Shown: positions 18,343 to 27,744 of the stretch, one piece after another
Layout of the letters: the number at the start of each line of letters is the position of its first letter
Position numbering within the stretch: position 1 is the stretch's first letter
DNA from: JADZAI01 sp046348585
GTDB taxonomy: Bacteria > Pseudomonadota > Alphaproteobacteria > Micropepsales > Micropepsaceae
Direction: 5' to 3'
Assembly: GCA_046348585.1 (NCBI GenBank)
Contig: JAXMDZ010000005.1
Coordinates: forward strand, 62,001 to 126,000
Length of the DNA stretch: 64,000 bases
Program-made: the position numbers and the translations under genes
The notes under the pieces: generated by a model
What the model was told of the DNA's origin: nothing
Database searches by the model: none
The model's input: only the letters and a program-made list of their open reading frames with translations

Positions 18343-18894
18343 ATGACGCCCCCGAAGAAGACGTCGATCGCCCTGCCCCCCAAGGTAAAGATGCCGGAAA
18401 AGACCTCGATCGCTTCGAGCCCCGAAGGCGACATCGCCTTCGTCACGACCCTCGCCCACCTGCTGGAGCAGGCCAACGTCACCGAAATCGAGGTCGAGCG
18501 CGCCGGGCTGAAGGTCCGCGTCTCGCGCGCCTCGGCGGCGGCGAGCGTGGTCTATGCGCCGGCGCCCGCCCCGGCGGCCGCGCCCGCACCGGCCGCCGCC
18601 GCGCCGGCGCCCAAGCCCTCCGCCCTCACGCCGGCCGCCGAGACCGACTGGTCCAAGCATCCCGGCGCGGTGCTCTCGCCGATGGTCGGCACCGCCTATC
18701 TGGCCCCCCAGCCGGGGGCCGCGCCCTTCGTCCAGGTCGGCGACACGGTCAAGGAAGACCAGACGCTGCTGATCGTCGAGGCGATGAAGACCATGAACCC
18801 CATTCCCGCCCCCAAGGCCGGACGGATCGTCCAGATCTTCGTCGCCGACGCGAGGCCCGTCGAATACGGCGAAGTCCTCATGATCATCGAGTAG
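18343..18894 (+). CDS. accB: Biotin carboxyl carrier protein of acetyl-CoA carboxylase
   Basis: A 183-residue carrier that holds biotin for AccC and the carboxyltransferase in the first step of fatty acid synthesis. The N-terminal part is followed by an Ala/Pro linker (about 70-95) and the biotinyl domain with EAMKTMN, the biotinylated lysine being about residue 149. The ending GEVLMIIE is standard. The first 17 or so residues form a Lys/Pro-rich lead; a start at an internal ATG (MPEKTS) is possible. It lies between aroQ and accC with very short gaps. Confidence 0.95.
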   Translation: MTPPKKTSIALPPKVKMPEKTSIASSPEGDIAFVTTLAHLLEQANVTEIEVERAGLKVRVSRASAAASVVYAPAPAPAAAPAPAAAAPAPKPSALTPAAETDWSKHPGAVLSPMVGTAYLAPQPGAAPFVQVGDTVKEDQTLLIVEAMKTMNPIPAPKAGRIVQIFVADARPVEYGEVLMIIE

Positions 18895-18909
18895 GGGGAC
18901 CATCCCCGC

Positions 18910-20256
18910 ATGTTCGACAAGGTACTGATCGCCAATCGCGGCGAGATCGCCATGCGCGTCGTGCGCGCCTGCCGCGAAATGGGCATCAAGACGGTGGCGG
19001 TGCATTCCACCGCCGACGCCAACGCCATGCATGTGCGCATGGCCGACGAAAGCGTCTGCATCGGCCCGCCGGCGGCGAAGGATTCCTATCTCAACGTCCC
19101 GGCGCTGATCGCCGCCTGCGAGATCACCCAGGCCAACGCGATCCATCCCGGCTACGGCTTCCTGTCGGAGAACGCCCGCTTCGCCGAGATCGTCACCGCG
19201 CACAACATCACCTTCATCGGCCCGACGGCGGAGCACATCCGCATCATGGGCGACAAGGTGGAGGCGAAGCGCACCGCCAAGATGCTCGGCATCCCGGTGG
19301 TGCCCGGCTCGGACGGCGCGGTGCAGGAATCGGAGGCGCTCTCGATCGCCGCGTCGATCGGCTATCCGGTGCTGATCAAGGCGGCTTCCGGCGGCGGCGG
19401 CCGCGGCATGAAGGTCGTCACCCACGAGGGCGAACTGCTCTCGCAGCTCAGCCTCGCCAAGAACGAGGCCAAGTCGGCGTTCGGCGACGACACCGTCTAT
19501 ATGGAGAAATACCTCTCCACCCCGCGCCACATCGAAGTCCAGGTGCTGTGCGACATGCACGGCACGGCGCTGCATCTGGGCGAGCGCGACTGCTCGCTCC
19601 AGCGCCGTCACCAGAAGGTGCTCGAGGAGGCGACCTCGCCCGCCCTCAACGCCAGCCAGCGCAGCGAGATCGGCGAGATCGTCGCCAACGCCATGCGCAA
19701 GCTCGGCTATGTCGGCGTCGGCACGGTCGAGTTCCTGTACGAGAACGGGCAGTTCTATTTCATCGAGATGAACACCCGCCTGCAGGTCGAGCATCCGGTG
19801 ACCGAGATGATCACCGGCCTCGATCTGGTGCGCGAGCAGATCCGCGTCGCCAACGGCGCGCCGCTGGGCCTCACGCAGGCCGACATCGAGTTCCGCGGCC
19901 ACGCCATCGAGTGCCGCGTGAACGCCGAGAACCCGGTGACCTTCAAGCCCTCGCCCGGCACGATCCGCAACTGGCACACGCCGGGCGGCCTCGGCGTGCG
20001 CGTCGATAGCGCCGCCTATGCCGGCTACGCCATCCCGCCCTACTACGACAGCCTGATCGGCAAGCTGATCGTCCATGGCCGCAATCGCACCGAATGCCTG
20101 ATGCGGCTGCGCCGCTCGCTGGACGAGTTCGTCGTGGACGGGGTGGACACCACCATCCCGCTGTTCCAGCGCCTGATGCAGGAGCCGGACTTCCAGAACG
20201 GCGACTATCACATCCACTGGCTGGAAGAGTTCCTGAGCCGCACCGGCGCGGGCTGA
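18910..20256 (+). CDS. accC: Acetyl-CoA carboxylase, biotin carboxylase subunit
   Basis: A 448-residue ATP-grasp enzyme that carboxylates biotin on AccB using bicarbonate and ATP. Motifs: FDKVLIANRGEIAMRV, HPGYGFLSEN, the glycine-rich ATP loop KAASGGGGRGMK, CSLQRRHQKVLEE, and EMNTRLQVEHPVTE with metal and catalytic residues. Length is exactly that of bacterial AccC. It follows accB by 15 bases. Confidence 0.98.
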   Translation: MFDKVLIANRGEIAMRVVRACREMGIKTVAVHSTADANAMHVRMADESVCIGPPAAKDSYLNVPALIAACEITQANAIHPGYGFLSENARFAEIVTAHNITFIGPTAEHIRIMGDKVEAKRTAKMLGIPVVPGSDGAVQESEALSIAASIGYPVLIKAASGGGGRGMKVVTHEGELLSQLSLAKNEAKSAFGDDTVYMEKYLSTPRHIEVQVLCDMHGTALHLGERDCSLQRRHQKVLEEATSPALNASQRSEIGEIVANAMRKLGYVGVGTVEFLYENGQFYFIEMNTRLQVEHPVTEMITGLDLVREQIRVANGAPLGLTQADIEFRGHAIECRVNAENPVTFKPSPGTIRNWHTPGGLGVRVDSAAYAGYAIPPYYDSLIGKLIVHGRNRTECLMRLRRSLDEFVVDGVDTTIPLFQRLMQEPDFQNGDYHIHWLEEFLSRTGAG

Positions 20257-20315
20257 GGGGCGCTCGCCCCTCGCCTGTCGCGCGCGGCGGCGGCCGCTTC
20301 GGCTATAAGCACGCC

Positions 20316-20954
20316 ATGCCCGCGCTCGACGCCGACACGCTGCTGAAAGCCTACGCCATCGGCGTCTTTCCGATGGCGATGTCGCGCGACGATCCCGAAC
20401 TGCACTGGTTCGATCCAGAGAAGCGCGGGATCATCCCGCTCGACCGCTTTCACATCCCCCGCCGTCTCGCCCGCACGCTGCGCGCCGAGCCGTTCCGCGT
20501 CACCGCCGACACCGCCTTCGAGCGGGTGATGCGGCTATGCGCCGAGCCGCGGCCGGGGCGCACCGAGACCTGGATCAACGAGACGATCGTCGATCTCTAC
20601 ACCGAGCTCCACGATCGCGGGCACGCCCATTCGATCGAGTGCTGGCATGGCGAGGATCTGGTGGGCGGGCTCTACGGCGTCTCGCTGGGCGCGGCGTTCT
20701 TCGGCGAGAGCATGTTCAGCCGGGCGACCGACGCCAGCAAGGTCGCGCTCTGCGGCCTGGTCAGCGTGCTGAGGGCTGGCGGCTATACGCTGCTCGACAC
20801 GCAATACCTGACCGGGCACCTGACGCAGTTCGGCGCGGTGGAGATTCCCAGGCGCGACTATCGCCGCCGTCTCGCCGAGGCGATCGCCCGGCCGGCCGCG
20901 TTTCACTCGCGGGCGGCGTCATCGTCCTCGATCGTGTCGTCGATGCTCGGCTGA
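20316..20954 (+). CDS. aat: Leucyl/phenylalanyl-tRNA--protein transferase
   Basis: A 212-residue N-end-rule enzyme that adds Leu or Phe to proteins with N-terminal Arg or Lys, marking them for ClpS/ClpAP degradation. Motifs: YAIGVFPMA, LHWFDPEKRGIIPL, SIECWHGEDLVGGLYGVSLG, FFGESMFSRATDASKVAL and LDTQYLTGHLTQFGA. The C-terminal tail (about 195-212, serine-rich) overlaps by 52 bases the 3' end of the convergent DUF2155 gene. Position next to accC and DUF2155 is common in alphaproteobacteria. Confidence 0.95.
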   Translation: MPALDADTLLKAYAIGVFPMAMSRDDPELHWFDPEKRGIIPLDRFHIPRRLARTLRAEPFRVTADTAFERVMRLCAEPRPGRTETWINETIVDLYTELHDRGHAHSIECWHGEDLVGGLYGVSLGAAFFGESMFSRATDASKVALCGLVSVLRAGGYTLLDTQYLTGHLTQFGAVEIPRRDYRRRLAEAIARPAAFHSRAASSSSIVSSMLG

Positions 20955-21481
20955 TCCACCGGCGCCTCGTCGGCCCCGCCGATGGCCGAGGACGGCGCGC
21001 CCGGATTGGACGGGTCCTCGACATGGCAGCCGATCACCCAGACGTCATAGACCGGGTGTTCCAGCGCGTTGAGGCCGGGGCTGGAGGCGAACATCCAGCC
21101 GGAGAACAGCCGTTGCAGGCCGTCGCCCTGCGGCGTGGGTTCGGTGATGTCCACGAAGACGCTGGTCTCGGGCGTTTCTTCCGGCGGGCGCACATAGCAG
21201 GTGCGCGGCGTGATCAGCAGCTTCTTGTAGCGGACCGTCGTGCCGACCGGCGCTTCGAAGCGCACGGTGCGGGCGGTGATCTTGTCGAGGCCGCCCATAA
21301 TGATCGAGCGCTTGACGCCCTTCTCGTCCGGCACCGCGTCCTCGAAGGTCGCGGGGCGGTCGAGCACGGCCGGCAGGTCGGCGAGCCGCACCTGCACCGT
21401 GGCGGCAGGCTGCGCCTCCTGCGCCCCGGCGCCCGGGAGCAGCAGTGCCGCGATGAGGAGAGGAACGGAGTGACGGATCAT
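20903..21481 (-). CDS. DUF2155 exported protein
   Basis: A 192-residue protein with a signal peptide (about 1-20). The conserved DUF2155 core contains ITARTVRFEAPVGTTVRYKKL, TPRTCYVRPPEETPET, FVDITE and RLFSGWMFASSPGLNALEHPVYDVWVIGC (given here in part), with two cysteines that may pair. Function is unknown; the family is nearly confined to alphaproteobacteria and sits next to aat. The acidic tail (DDTIEDDD) is encoded on the strand opposite the end of aat. Confidence 0.88.
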   Translation of the reverse strand: MIRHSVPLLIAALLLPGAGAQEAQPAATVQVRLADLPAVLDRPATFEDAVPDEKGVKRSIIMGGLDKITARTVRFEAPVGTTVRYKKLLITPRTCYVRPPEETPETSVFVDITEPTPQGDGLQRLFSGWMFASSPGLNALEHPVYDVWVIGCHVEDPSNPGAPSSAIGGADEAPVDQPSIDDTIEDDDAARE

Positions 21482-21529
21482 GGGATCACAGAACGACGCG
21501 ATTGCGGCCGAAAGCAGGCGCGCCCGGCT

Positions 21530-21910
21530 TCAATCGGGCGTCCAGGCCTCGTAGTCGCCCGTCGCCTTGGGCCGCTTGCCCTCGGCATAGAGGCTGCCCC
21601 TGGGCCGGTAGGCGTAGGGCGTGCCCGTCATGTTGGGCACATGCGGCTTCTCCCACGGCTTCACCACCGGCGGGTCCTCGGTCGGCGGCTTCTCGCCGGT
21701 GTGATGCAGCCAGTGATGCCATTCGGGCGGCACCCGCGACGGCTCGGCGAGGCCCTTGTAGATGACCCAGCGGCGCGAGGAATCGCGGTTGCGGTAGTAG
21801 CGGTTGCCCTGGGTGTCCTCGCCGACGAAGACGCCGCTGCGCCAGGTGGTCCAGTAGGTGCCGGCCGTGGCGCTGTTCCACCAGGTGAAGATGCTGCTGA
21901 CGAGGCCCAT
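21530..21910 (-). CDS. NADH:ubiquinone oxidoreductase accessory subunit, NDUFA12 family
   Basis: A 126-residue homologue of the mitochondrial complex I subunit NDUFA12 (B17.2), found in alphaproteobacterial complex I. Key features: FTWWNSATAGTYWTTW, FVGEDTQGNRYYRNRD, RRWVIYKG and PPEWHHWLHH, then a Pro-rich C-terminal region with TGTPYAYRPRG. The main nuo operon is not in the window. It lies 48 bases upstream of the DUF2155 gene in the same direction. Confidence 0.93.
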   Translation of the reverse strand: MGLVSSIFTWWNSATAGTYWTTWRSGVFVGEDTQGNRYYRNRDSSRRWVIYKGLAEPSRVPPEWHHWLHHTGEKPPTEDPPVVKPWEKPHVPNMTGTPYAYRPRGSLYAEGKRPKATGDYEAWTPD

Positions 21911-22433
21911 GCGGCGCTCCGGTTGAATGCGAATCCCTTATGGCGAATCCGGCCGGTGCGGGCAATGAGGCCGGACCGATTCTCTGGGGCCGAACGCCCC
22001 TTCCCGTCCATTCCGGCGGCTTGCGGCATCGCCGCCGCAATCTCTCGTTTACCACATTCTGGGCGTACCCCCGAGACTCAGGGGGCGCGATCGTCAAGAC
22101 GATTTGGCGACAATTTTTTTGCGCTTCCGAGGGCCTCCGGTAAGCCCCTGACTCCACACCGCGATTCAGACGGCGCGCAACATCATTACCACCACATATG
22201 GTGGGCTTGCGCGATGTTAACTCAAAATCTGTTGCGCACCCCCGGCAGAAGTGGTTCGCTTTGGGCCGTCGATACGCGCTGAACGCCACCCCTCAAATCG
22301 GTGGGAGGGGGAGTGGCGGGCGGGGGGTCGGCGGGGGACTTTTTTTGAAATTCAAGGGTTTCGGGGACGTTCGCAATGCATGCGCACGGCCGGCGGAATA
22401 CCTGTCACTGAAGACCAGAGGGCTTTCAGGCTT
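21911..22433 (+). promoter_or_regulatory. Intergenic region upstream of nrdJ
   Basis: About 520 bases between the divergent NDUFA12 gene and nrdJ with no convincing gene. A 16-bp imperfect palindrome, CCACCACATATGGTGG (22189-22204, one mismatch between arms), has the length of an NrdR box. It lies almost at the centre of a wider dyad, AACATC (22179-22184) and GATGTT (22213-22218). NrdR, the usual repressor of ribonucleotide reductase genes, binds pairs of 16-bp boxes; a clear second box is not visible. CCCCC (about 22072) with GGGGG (about 22085) could form a small hairpin. I saw no convincing cobalamin riboswitch. Confidence 0.35.
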
Positions 22434-25400
22434 ATGCGCATCGAACGCCACTTCACCCAGGGCAAGACCGACGCCTATGAGGGGATCGCCTTCCGCCAGG
22501 CGACCAGCGAAATCCGCAATCCCGACGGCTCGGTCGTCTTCCGCCAGGAGAACATCGAGGTTCCGGCCGCCTGGAGCCAGGTGGCGAGCGACGTGCTCGC
22601 CCAGAAATATTTCCGCCGCAAGGGCGTGGCGAGCGAGCTGAAGGCCGTCGAGGAGAACACCGTCCCCTCGTGGCTGTGGCGCAAGGTCCCGGCCGAGGGC
22701 GCCTCGACCGAAGCCGGCGAAACCTCGGCCAAGCAGGTCTTCGACCGTCTGGCCGGCACCTGGACCTATTGGGGCTGGAAGGGCGGCTATTTCGAGGCCG
22801 AGGCCGACGCCCGCGCCTTCTACGACGAGATGCGCTTCATGCTGGCCATGCAGATGGCCGCCCCCAACTCGCCGCAGTGGTTCAACACCGGCCTGCACTG
22901 GGCCTATGGCATCGACGGCCCCAGCCAGGGCCATTTCTACGTCGATTACGAGAGCGGCGAACTGACCCGCTCGACCTCGTCCTACGAGCACCCGCAGCCG
23001 CACGCCTGCTTCATCCAGGGCGTCGCCGACGATCTGGTCAACGACGGCGGCATCATGGATCTGTGGGTCCGCGAGGCGCGCCTGTTCAAATACGGCTCGG
23101 GCACCGGCTCGAACTTCTCGGCGATCCGCGGCGAGAACGAGCCGCTGGGCGGCGGCGGCAAATCGTCGGGCCTGATGAGCTTCCTGAAGATCGGCGACCG
23201 GGCGGCCGGCGCGATCAAGTCGGGCGGCACGACGCGCCGCGCCGCGAAGATGGTGGTGGTCGACGTCGATCACCCCGACATCGAGGAGTTCATCGACTGG
23301 AAGGTGATCGAGGAGCAGAAGGTGGCGGCGCTCGTCACCGGCTCCAAGACGATGGAGAAGCACCTCGCGGCGGTGATGAAGGCCTGCGTCAACTGCGACG
23401 GCTCGGGCGAGGATTGCTACGACCCGGCCAAGAACCCGGCGCTGAAGCGCGAGATCAGGGCCGCCAAGAAGGCGATGATCCCCGAGAACTACATCCAGCG
23501 GGTGATCCATTTCGCGCGCCAGGGCTACAAGAGCCTGGAGATCCGCACCTACGACACCGACTGGGATTCGGACGCCTATCTGTCGGTCGCCGGGCAGAAC
23601 TCGAACAATTCGATCCGCGTCAACGACGACTTCCTGCGCGCCGTGGAGACCGGCGGCGACTGGAACCTCACCCGCCGGGTGAGCGGCAAGGCGCACAAGA
23701 CGCTGAACGCCCGCGATTTGTGGGAGAAGATCTCCTACGCCGCCTGGGCCTGCGCCGACCCCGGCATCCAGTTCCACACCACCATCAACGACTGGCACAC
23801 CTGCCCCGAGAGCGGGCCGATCCGGGCGAGCAATCCGTGTTCGGAATACATGTTCCTGGACGACACGGCCTGCAACCTCGCCTCGCTGAACCTGCTCACC
23901 TTCCGCTCGCCCGACGCGAACGGCGTGCAGAAATTCGACATCGCCGCCTTCGAGCACGCCTGCCGTCTGTGGACGATCGTGCTGGAAATCTCGGTGATGA
24001 TGGCGCAGTTCCCGTCGAAGGAGATCGCGCAGCTATCTTACGAATACCGCACGCTCGGACTGGGCTACGCCAATATCGGCGGCTTCCTGATGTCGGCGGG
24101 TCTCGCCTATGACAGCGAGGAGGGCCGCGCCATCGCCGGGGCGATCACCGCGCTGATGACCGGCATCTCCTACGCCACCTCGGCGGAGATGGCGGGCGAG
24201 CTTGGCCCCTTCCCCGGCTATACCCGCAACGCGCCGCACATGCTGCGCGTCATCCGCAACCATCGCCGCGCCGCCTATGGCGAGGCCGGCGGCTACGAGA
24301 AGGTCGCCATCGCGCCGGTGCCGCTGAAGGCCCAGCATGTGAGCGTGCCCGGCCTCGTGGACGCGGTGCGCAAGGCCTGGGACACCGCGCTGATGAAGGG
24401 CGGGCTCAACGGCTATCGCAACGCCCAGGCGACGGTGATCGCGCCGACCGGCACGATCGGCCTGGTGATGGATTGCGACACCACCGGCATCGAACCCGAC
24501 TTCGCGCTGGTGAAGTTCAAGAAGCTGGCCGGCGGCGGCTATTTCAAGATCATCAACCAGTCGGTGCCCGAGGCGCTGACGGCGCTCGGCTACACCGCCG
24601 AGCAGCGCGAGGACATCGTCAATTACGCGGTCGGCCGCGGCACGCTGAAGGGCGCGAACGCGCTCGGCCACGGGGCGCTGCGCGCCAAGGGCTTCGGCGA
24701 CGCGCAGATCGAGGCGATCGAGGCGGCGCTGGGCACGGCGTTCGACATCCGCTTCGCCTTCAACCGCTGGACGTTGGGCGAGGAATTCTGCCGCGACGTG
24801 CTGAAGCTCTCCGACGAGCAGCTTGAGGACGGCGGCTTCGACCTGCTCGCCCATCTCGGCTTCGCCAAGGCGGAGATCGAGGCGGCCAATCTGTGGGTCT
24901 GCGGGGCGATGACGCTGGAAGGCGCGCCGCACCTGAAGGAGAAGCACCTGCCGGTCTTCGACTGCGCCAATCCGTGCGGCCGCATCGGCAAGCGCTTCCT
25001 GTCGGTCGAAAGCCATATCCGCATGATGGCGGCGGCGCAGCCCTTCATCTCGGGCGCGATCTCCAAGACCATCAACATGCCGAACAACGCCGGCGTGAAG
25101 GAATGCGGCGACGCCTATCTGCTGTCGTGGAAGCTGGCGCTGAAGGCCAACGCGCTCTACCGCGACGGCTCGAAGCTGTCGCAGCCGCTGTCCTCGCAGC
25201 TCGTGTCGGACAACGATAACGAGGAGGACGATGCGGTCGAGGCGCTGATCGCTGCGCCGCAGGCCCAGCGCACCGTGCAGGTGACCGAGAAGATCGTCGA
25301 GCGGATCGTGGAGCGCGTGCGCGAGCGCGCGGCCCGCGAGAAGCTGCCCGGCCGCCGCAAGGGCTATACCCAGAAGGCCGAGGTCGGCGGGCACAAGGTC

Positions 25401-26183
25401 TATCTGCGTACCGGCGAATACGAGAACGGCAAGATCGGCGAAATCTTCATCGACATGCACAAGGAAGGCGCCGCCTTCCGCAGCCTGATGAACAATTTCG
25501 CCATCGCCATCAGCCTCGGCCTGCAATACGGCGTGCCGCTTGAGGAATACGTCGAGGCCTTCGTGTTCACGAAGTTCGAGCCGGCCGGCCTGGTGCTGGG
25601 CAACGACTCGATCAAGAACGCGACCAGCGTGCTCGACTACATCTTCCGCGAACTGGCGGTTTCGTATCTGGGCCGCCACGACCTCGCCCATGTGGTGCCG
25701 CGCGACGACGACGACGAGGATTTGGGCGGCGGCGAGGCGCAGGACCGCGAGCGGCTGAAGCGCCCGGCGGCGGTGGAGCGCGCGGTCTCGACCGGCTTCG
25801 TGCGCGGCCGCACGCTGAGCCTGGTGGACCGGGGCAATGCGGCGCGCGTTCTGGAGCCGGAAATCTCGGTCGAGGCGCGGCTGGACGACATCCGCAACCA
25901 GATCGCCGAGCAGGTGATGGAACACCCGGTCGTGCGGGTGACGGAGACGGCGGAGGCGACGAGCTTCAACCGGGTGGCCGAGCTGTTCGACAAGGCGGAG
26001 GCGAAGATGTCGCCCGCCGAGATCACGCGGCTGAAGCGCGAGGCCGAAGGCCGCCGCCGCGCCGAGGCGCGCCTCAAAGGCTATGAGGGCGACGCCTGCG
26101 GCGCGTGCGGCAACTTCACGCTGGTCCGCAACGGCACCTGCATGAAGTGCGACACGTGCGGCTCAACCAGCGGATGTAGTTGA
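22434..26183 (+). CDS. nrdJ: Vitamin B12-dependent (class II) ribonucleotide reductase
   Basis: A 1249-residue adenosylcobalamin-dependent reductase that makes deoxyribonucleotides. The barrel includes PNSPQWFNTGLHWAYG, HACFIQGV, the NPCSEYMFLDDTACNLASLNL loop region (given in part), GLGYANIGGFLMSAGL, and APTGTIGLVMDCDTTGIEP with the catalytic finger region. The C-terminal part carries a cysteine cluster (CGACG, CMKCDTCGSTSGCS) that relays electrons or binds zinc. Length and order match the long alphaproteobacterial NrdJ form. I placed the start at the ATG at 22434 (MRIERHFTQG); the frame is open upstream but the codons there look non-coding. Its 3' end is the left boundary of the AT-rich island. 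Confidence 0.96.
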   Translation: MRIERHFTQGKTDAYEGIAFRQATSEIRNPDGSVVFRQENIEVPAAWSQVASDVLAQKYFRRKGVASELKAVEENTVPSWLWRKVPAEGASTEAGETSAKQVFDRLAGTWTYWGWKGGYFEAEADARAFYDEMRFMLAMQMAAPNSPQWFNTGLHWAYGIDGPSQGHFYVDYESGELTRSTSSYEHPQPHACFIQGVADDLVNDGGIMDLWVREARLFKYGSGTGSNFSAIRGENEPLGGGGKSSGLMSFLKIGDRAAGAIKSGGTTRRAAKMVVVDVDHPDIEEFIDWKVIEEQKVAALVTGSKTMEKHLAAVMKACVNCDGSGEDCYDPAKNPALKREIRAAKKAMIPENYIQRVIHFARQGYKSLEIRTYDTDWDSDAYLSVAGQNSNNSIRVNDDFLRAVETGGDWNLTRRVSGKAHKTLNARDLWEKISYAAWACADPGIQFHTTINDWHTCPESGPIRASNPCSEYMFLDDTACNLASLNLLTFRSPDANGVQKFDIAAFEHACRLWTIVLEISVMMAQFPSKEIAQLSYEYRTLGLGYANIGGFLMSAGLAYDSEEGRAIAGAITALMTGISYATSAEMAGELGPFPGYTRNAPHMLRVIRNHRRAAYGEAGGYEKVAIAPVPLKAQHVSVPGLVDAVRKAWDTALMKGGLNGYRNAQATVIAPTGTIGLVMDCDTTGIEPDFALVKFKKLAGGGYFKIINQSVPEALTALGYTAEQREDIVNYAVGRGTLKGANALGHGALRAKGFGDAQIEAIEAALGTAFDIRFAFNRWTLGEEFCRDVLKLSDEQLEDGGFDLLAHLGFAKAEIEAANLWVCGAMTLEGAPHLKEKHLPVFDCANPCGRIGKRFLSVESHIRMMAAAQPFISGAISKTINMPNNAGVKECGDAYLLSWKLALKANALYRDGSKLSQPLSSQLVSDNDNEEDDAVEALIAAPQAQRTVQVTEKIVERIVERVRERAAREKLPGRRKGYTQKAEVGGHKVYLRTGEYENGKIGEIFIDMHKEGAAFRSLMNNFAIAISLGLQYGVPLEEYVEAFVFTKFEPAGLVLGNDSIKNATSVLDYIFRELAVSYLGRHDLAHVVPRDDDDEDLGGGEAQDRERLKRPAAVERAVSTGFVRGRTLSLVDRGNAARVLEPEISVEARLDDIRNQIAEQVMEHPVVRVTETAEATSFNRVAELFDKAEAKMSPAEITRLKREAEGRRRAEARLKGYEGDACGACGNFTLVRNGTCMKCDTCGSTSGCS

Positions 26184-26199
26184 ACTGCAGGGCGACGAA

Positions 26200-27744
26200 T
26201 TAAGCTTGGGTCTTGTGCCAATCCACTCGAGGTTTGAACGAAGGATATCCTTCGTTCACCTTCTCTAAGATTCGATTCAGAATCTTACAGGCATCCATAA
26301 GAACTGACGGGACCCTACCATTTTCTCTCGGCACCCGATGCAATCGATGCAGTGGATTCAAGCACGGAGTATAGGACTGCTCGCGGATTGCACCCCATTG
26401 GCCATGCACAGAAGCTGAAGTCCAACTGTAGTATCTATCGTATAAGTCTTTTGATCCTGAAAATTCTGCCATCGATCGAAGATTGTTTCCTGACCAAGCA
26501 CCCAGTTCGATCTTTTGATACTCCATCCAAGTGTCTTCGTTGGCCAATTCCTGGAGGTCCTCGATCTTAATGAAGTCCGGAAGCTCCTCTTCCTCTATCA
26601 TTTTTAAGAATGACAGCTTTGCTTGCCCATAACCATAGTTTCTATATTGCGTCCAAAGAGAGTCATCGGCTTTCTTGGATAGGTATTCCAAAGTAATTGC
26701 TATTTCAACCAATGCCCTCAAAGCTATGCGGCCCAGCGCTTGTGAATGCACCGAACCCTCACATGACTGTCGCACTAAATCTATCGCGTAGAGAGCGAAG
26801 CCAAAAGTTGCATCATGGCGGGGGTCGATTCCTGTAGAAACATCAGTTTCAAAAAAATGCTTCTCCACTTCCCTATATAGTCGGACCAAATTCCCTTTCA
26901 GTTCCATAACATTTTGAGGAAAGGGCCACTTCAAATTCAATGGAAAGCACTTAGTCCTTTCTTTGCACACTCGCCAAAACGACTCTGCCAAGAAGGTAGC
27001 CTTGGTGGCACGATCAACTAGTGGCGCGATCATCTCGTTGGGTAGGCTAAACTCCTCCTCAGACGCTCTAAAACCGATCTCCAAAGATCGTATGGAAGGC
27101 CGAACTGACCTCATGTCGCCCCAATGCGGGAATTTCACAATTCCTCTAATGACGCCCTCCATGTTGCTGGGAAATTTGATGCGGTTAGTAACAATCTTCT
27201 GAAAGACTTTGAACCATCGAATGTCCGTGGACCTCTCTGACTGATGAAATAATACATGGGATACTGCCGAAGCTAGACGATAAAACGTATCCGTCGGCAT
27301 TTTTTTCGGAAGAAATTTGTCCCAGTGCTGGAAATCTGGCAGAATATCAAAGAATCGCAGAATCGTCATCGCGTCTAATAGCTCCGGGCGCTCAGCAATA
27401 GGTTCGAAAACAGAACAAAAATCTTCGTACCTCAAGAACTCAATATAGTTATGCACAAGGGGGTAGTTGCAGTACGGCTCCTGAAGTTTGCTAGATAATT
27501 CGGCGATATTGCGGAACAATGATATATACTCTTCACGCTTGAGTTCTGAAGCAAGAACGATCAACCACATGACGTTTGGAATTCCAACGTCTTTCCACGA
27601 ACTCAGCGACATGCTCTCTTCCATTCTGTGATACGATGATAGAATGGTTTTGCCGCGCCGCTTGTGGCTCGCCAACGGCGTGATCATTTGACCGGGGAAT
27701 TTTGTTGCCCGGATCGAATTTCCACCTTTTTTCTTCTTAGACAT
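26200..27744 (-). CDS. Unrecognised 514-residue protein, DUF5677-like, AT-rich
   Basis: A long reading frame whose base composition differs sharply from everything around it: lines I counted are about 40-53% G+C. The product is basic at the N-terminus (MSKKKKGGNSIRATKF), then alpha-helical with many aromatic and charged residues. The second half has ALGRIALRALVEIAITLEYL, YRNYGYGQAKL and DLYDRYYSWTSASVHGQWG. That spacing of an Arg/Glu helix and a late Tyr/Ser/His-Gly motif resembles DUF5677-type proteins of unknown function, but the match is by eye only. No membrane segment or signal peptide is visible. I chose the ATG at 27744; a TTG at 27792 would add 16 residues. It is a single-gene island between nrdJ and a repeat-rich segment, most likely acquired by transfer. 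Confidence 0.65.
   Translation of the reverse strand: MSKKKKGGNSIRATKFPGQMITPLASHKRRGKTILSSYHRMEESMSLSSWKDVGIPNVMWLIVLASELKREEYISLFRNIAELSSKLQEPYCNYPLVHNYIEFLRYEDFCSVFEPIAERPELLDAMTILRFFDILPDFQHWDKFLPKKMPTDTFYRLASAVSHVLFHQSERSTDIRWFKVFQKIVTNRIKFPSNMEGVIRGIVKFPHWGDMRSVRPSIRSLEIGFRASEEEFSLPNEMIAPLVDRATKATFLAESFWRVCKERTKCFPLNLKWPFPQNVMELKGNLVRLYREVEKHFFETDVSTGIDPRHDATFGFALYAIDLVRQSCEGSVHSQALGRIALRALVEIAITLEYLSKKADDSLWTQYRNYGYGQAKLSFLKMIEEEELPDFIKIEDLQELANEDTWMEYQKIELGAWSGNNLRSMAEFSGSKDLYDRYYSWTSASVHGQWGAIREQSYTPCLNPLHRLHRVPRENGRVPSVLMDACKILNRILEKVNEGYPSFKPRVDWHKTQA

Noticed and set aside
17536..20217. Very long open frame on the minus strand opposite aroQ-accB-accC
   Set aside because: It is a shadow of GC-rich codons of real genes; the product has no recognisable motifs and is His/Arg/Asp/Gly-rich.
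22300..22433. Cobalamin riboswitch before the B12-dependent reductase
   Set aside because: A CACTG word occurs near 22405 but the B12 box and its partner segments are not present.
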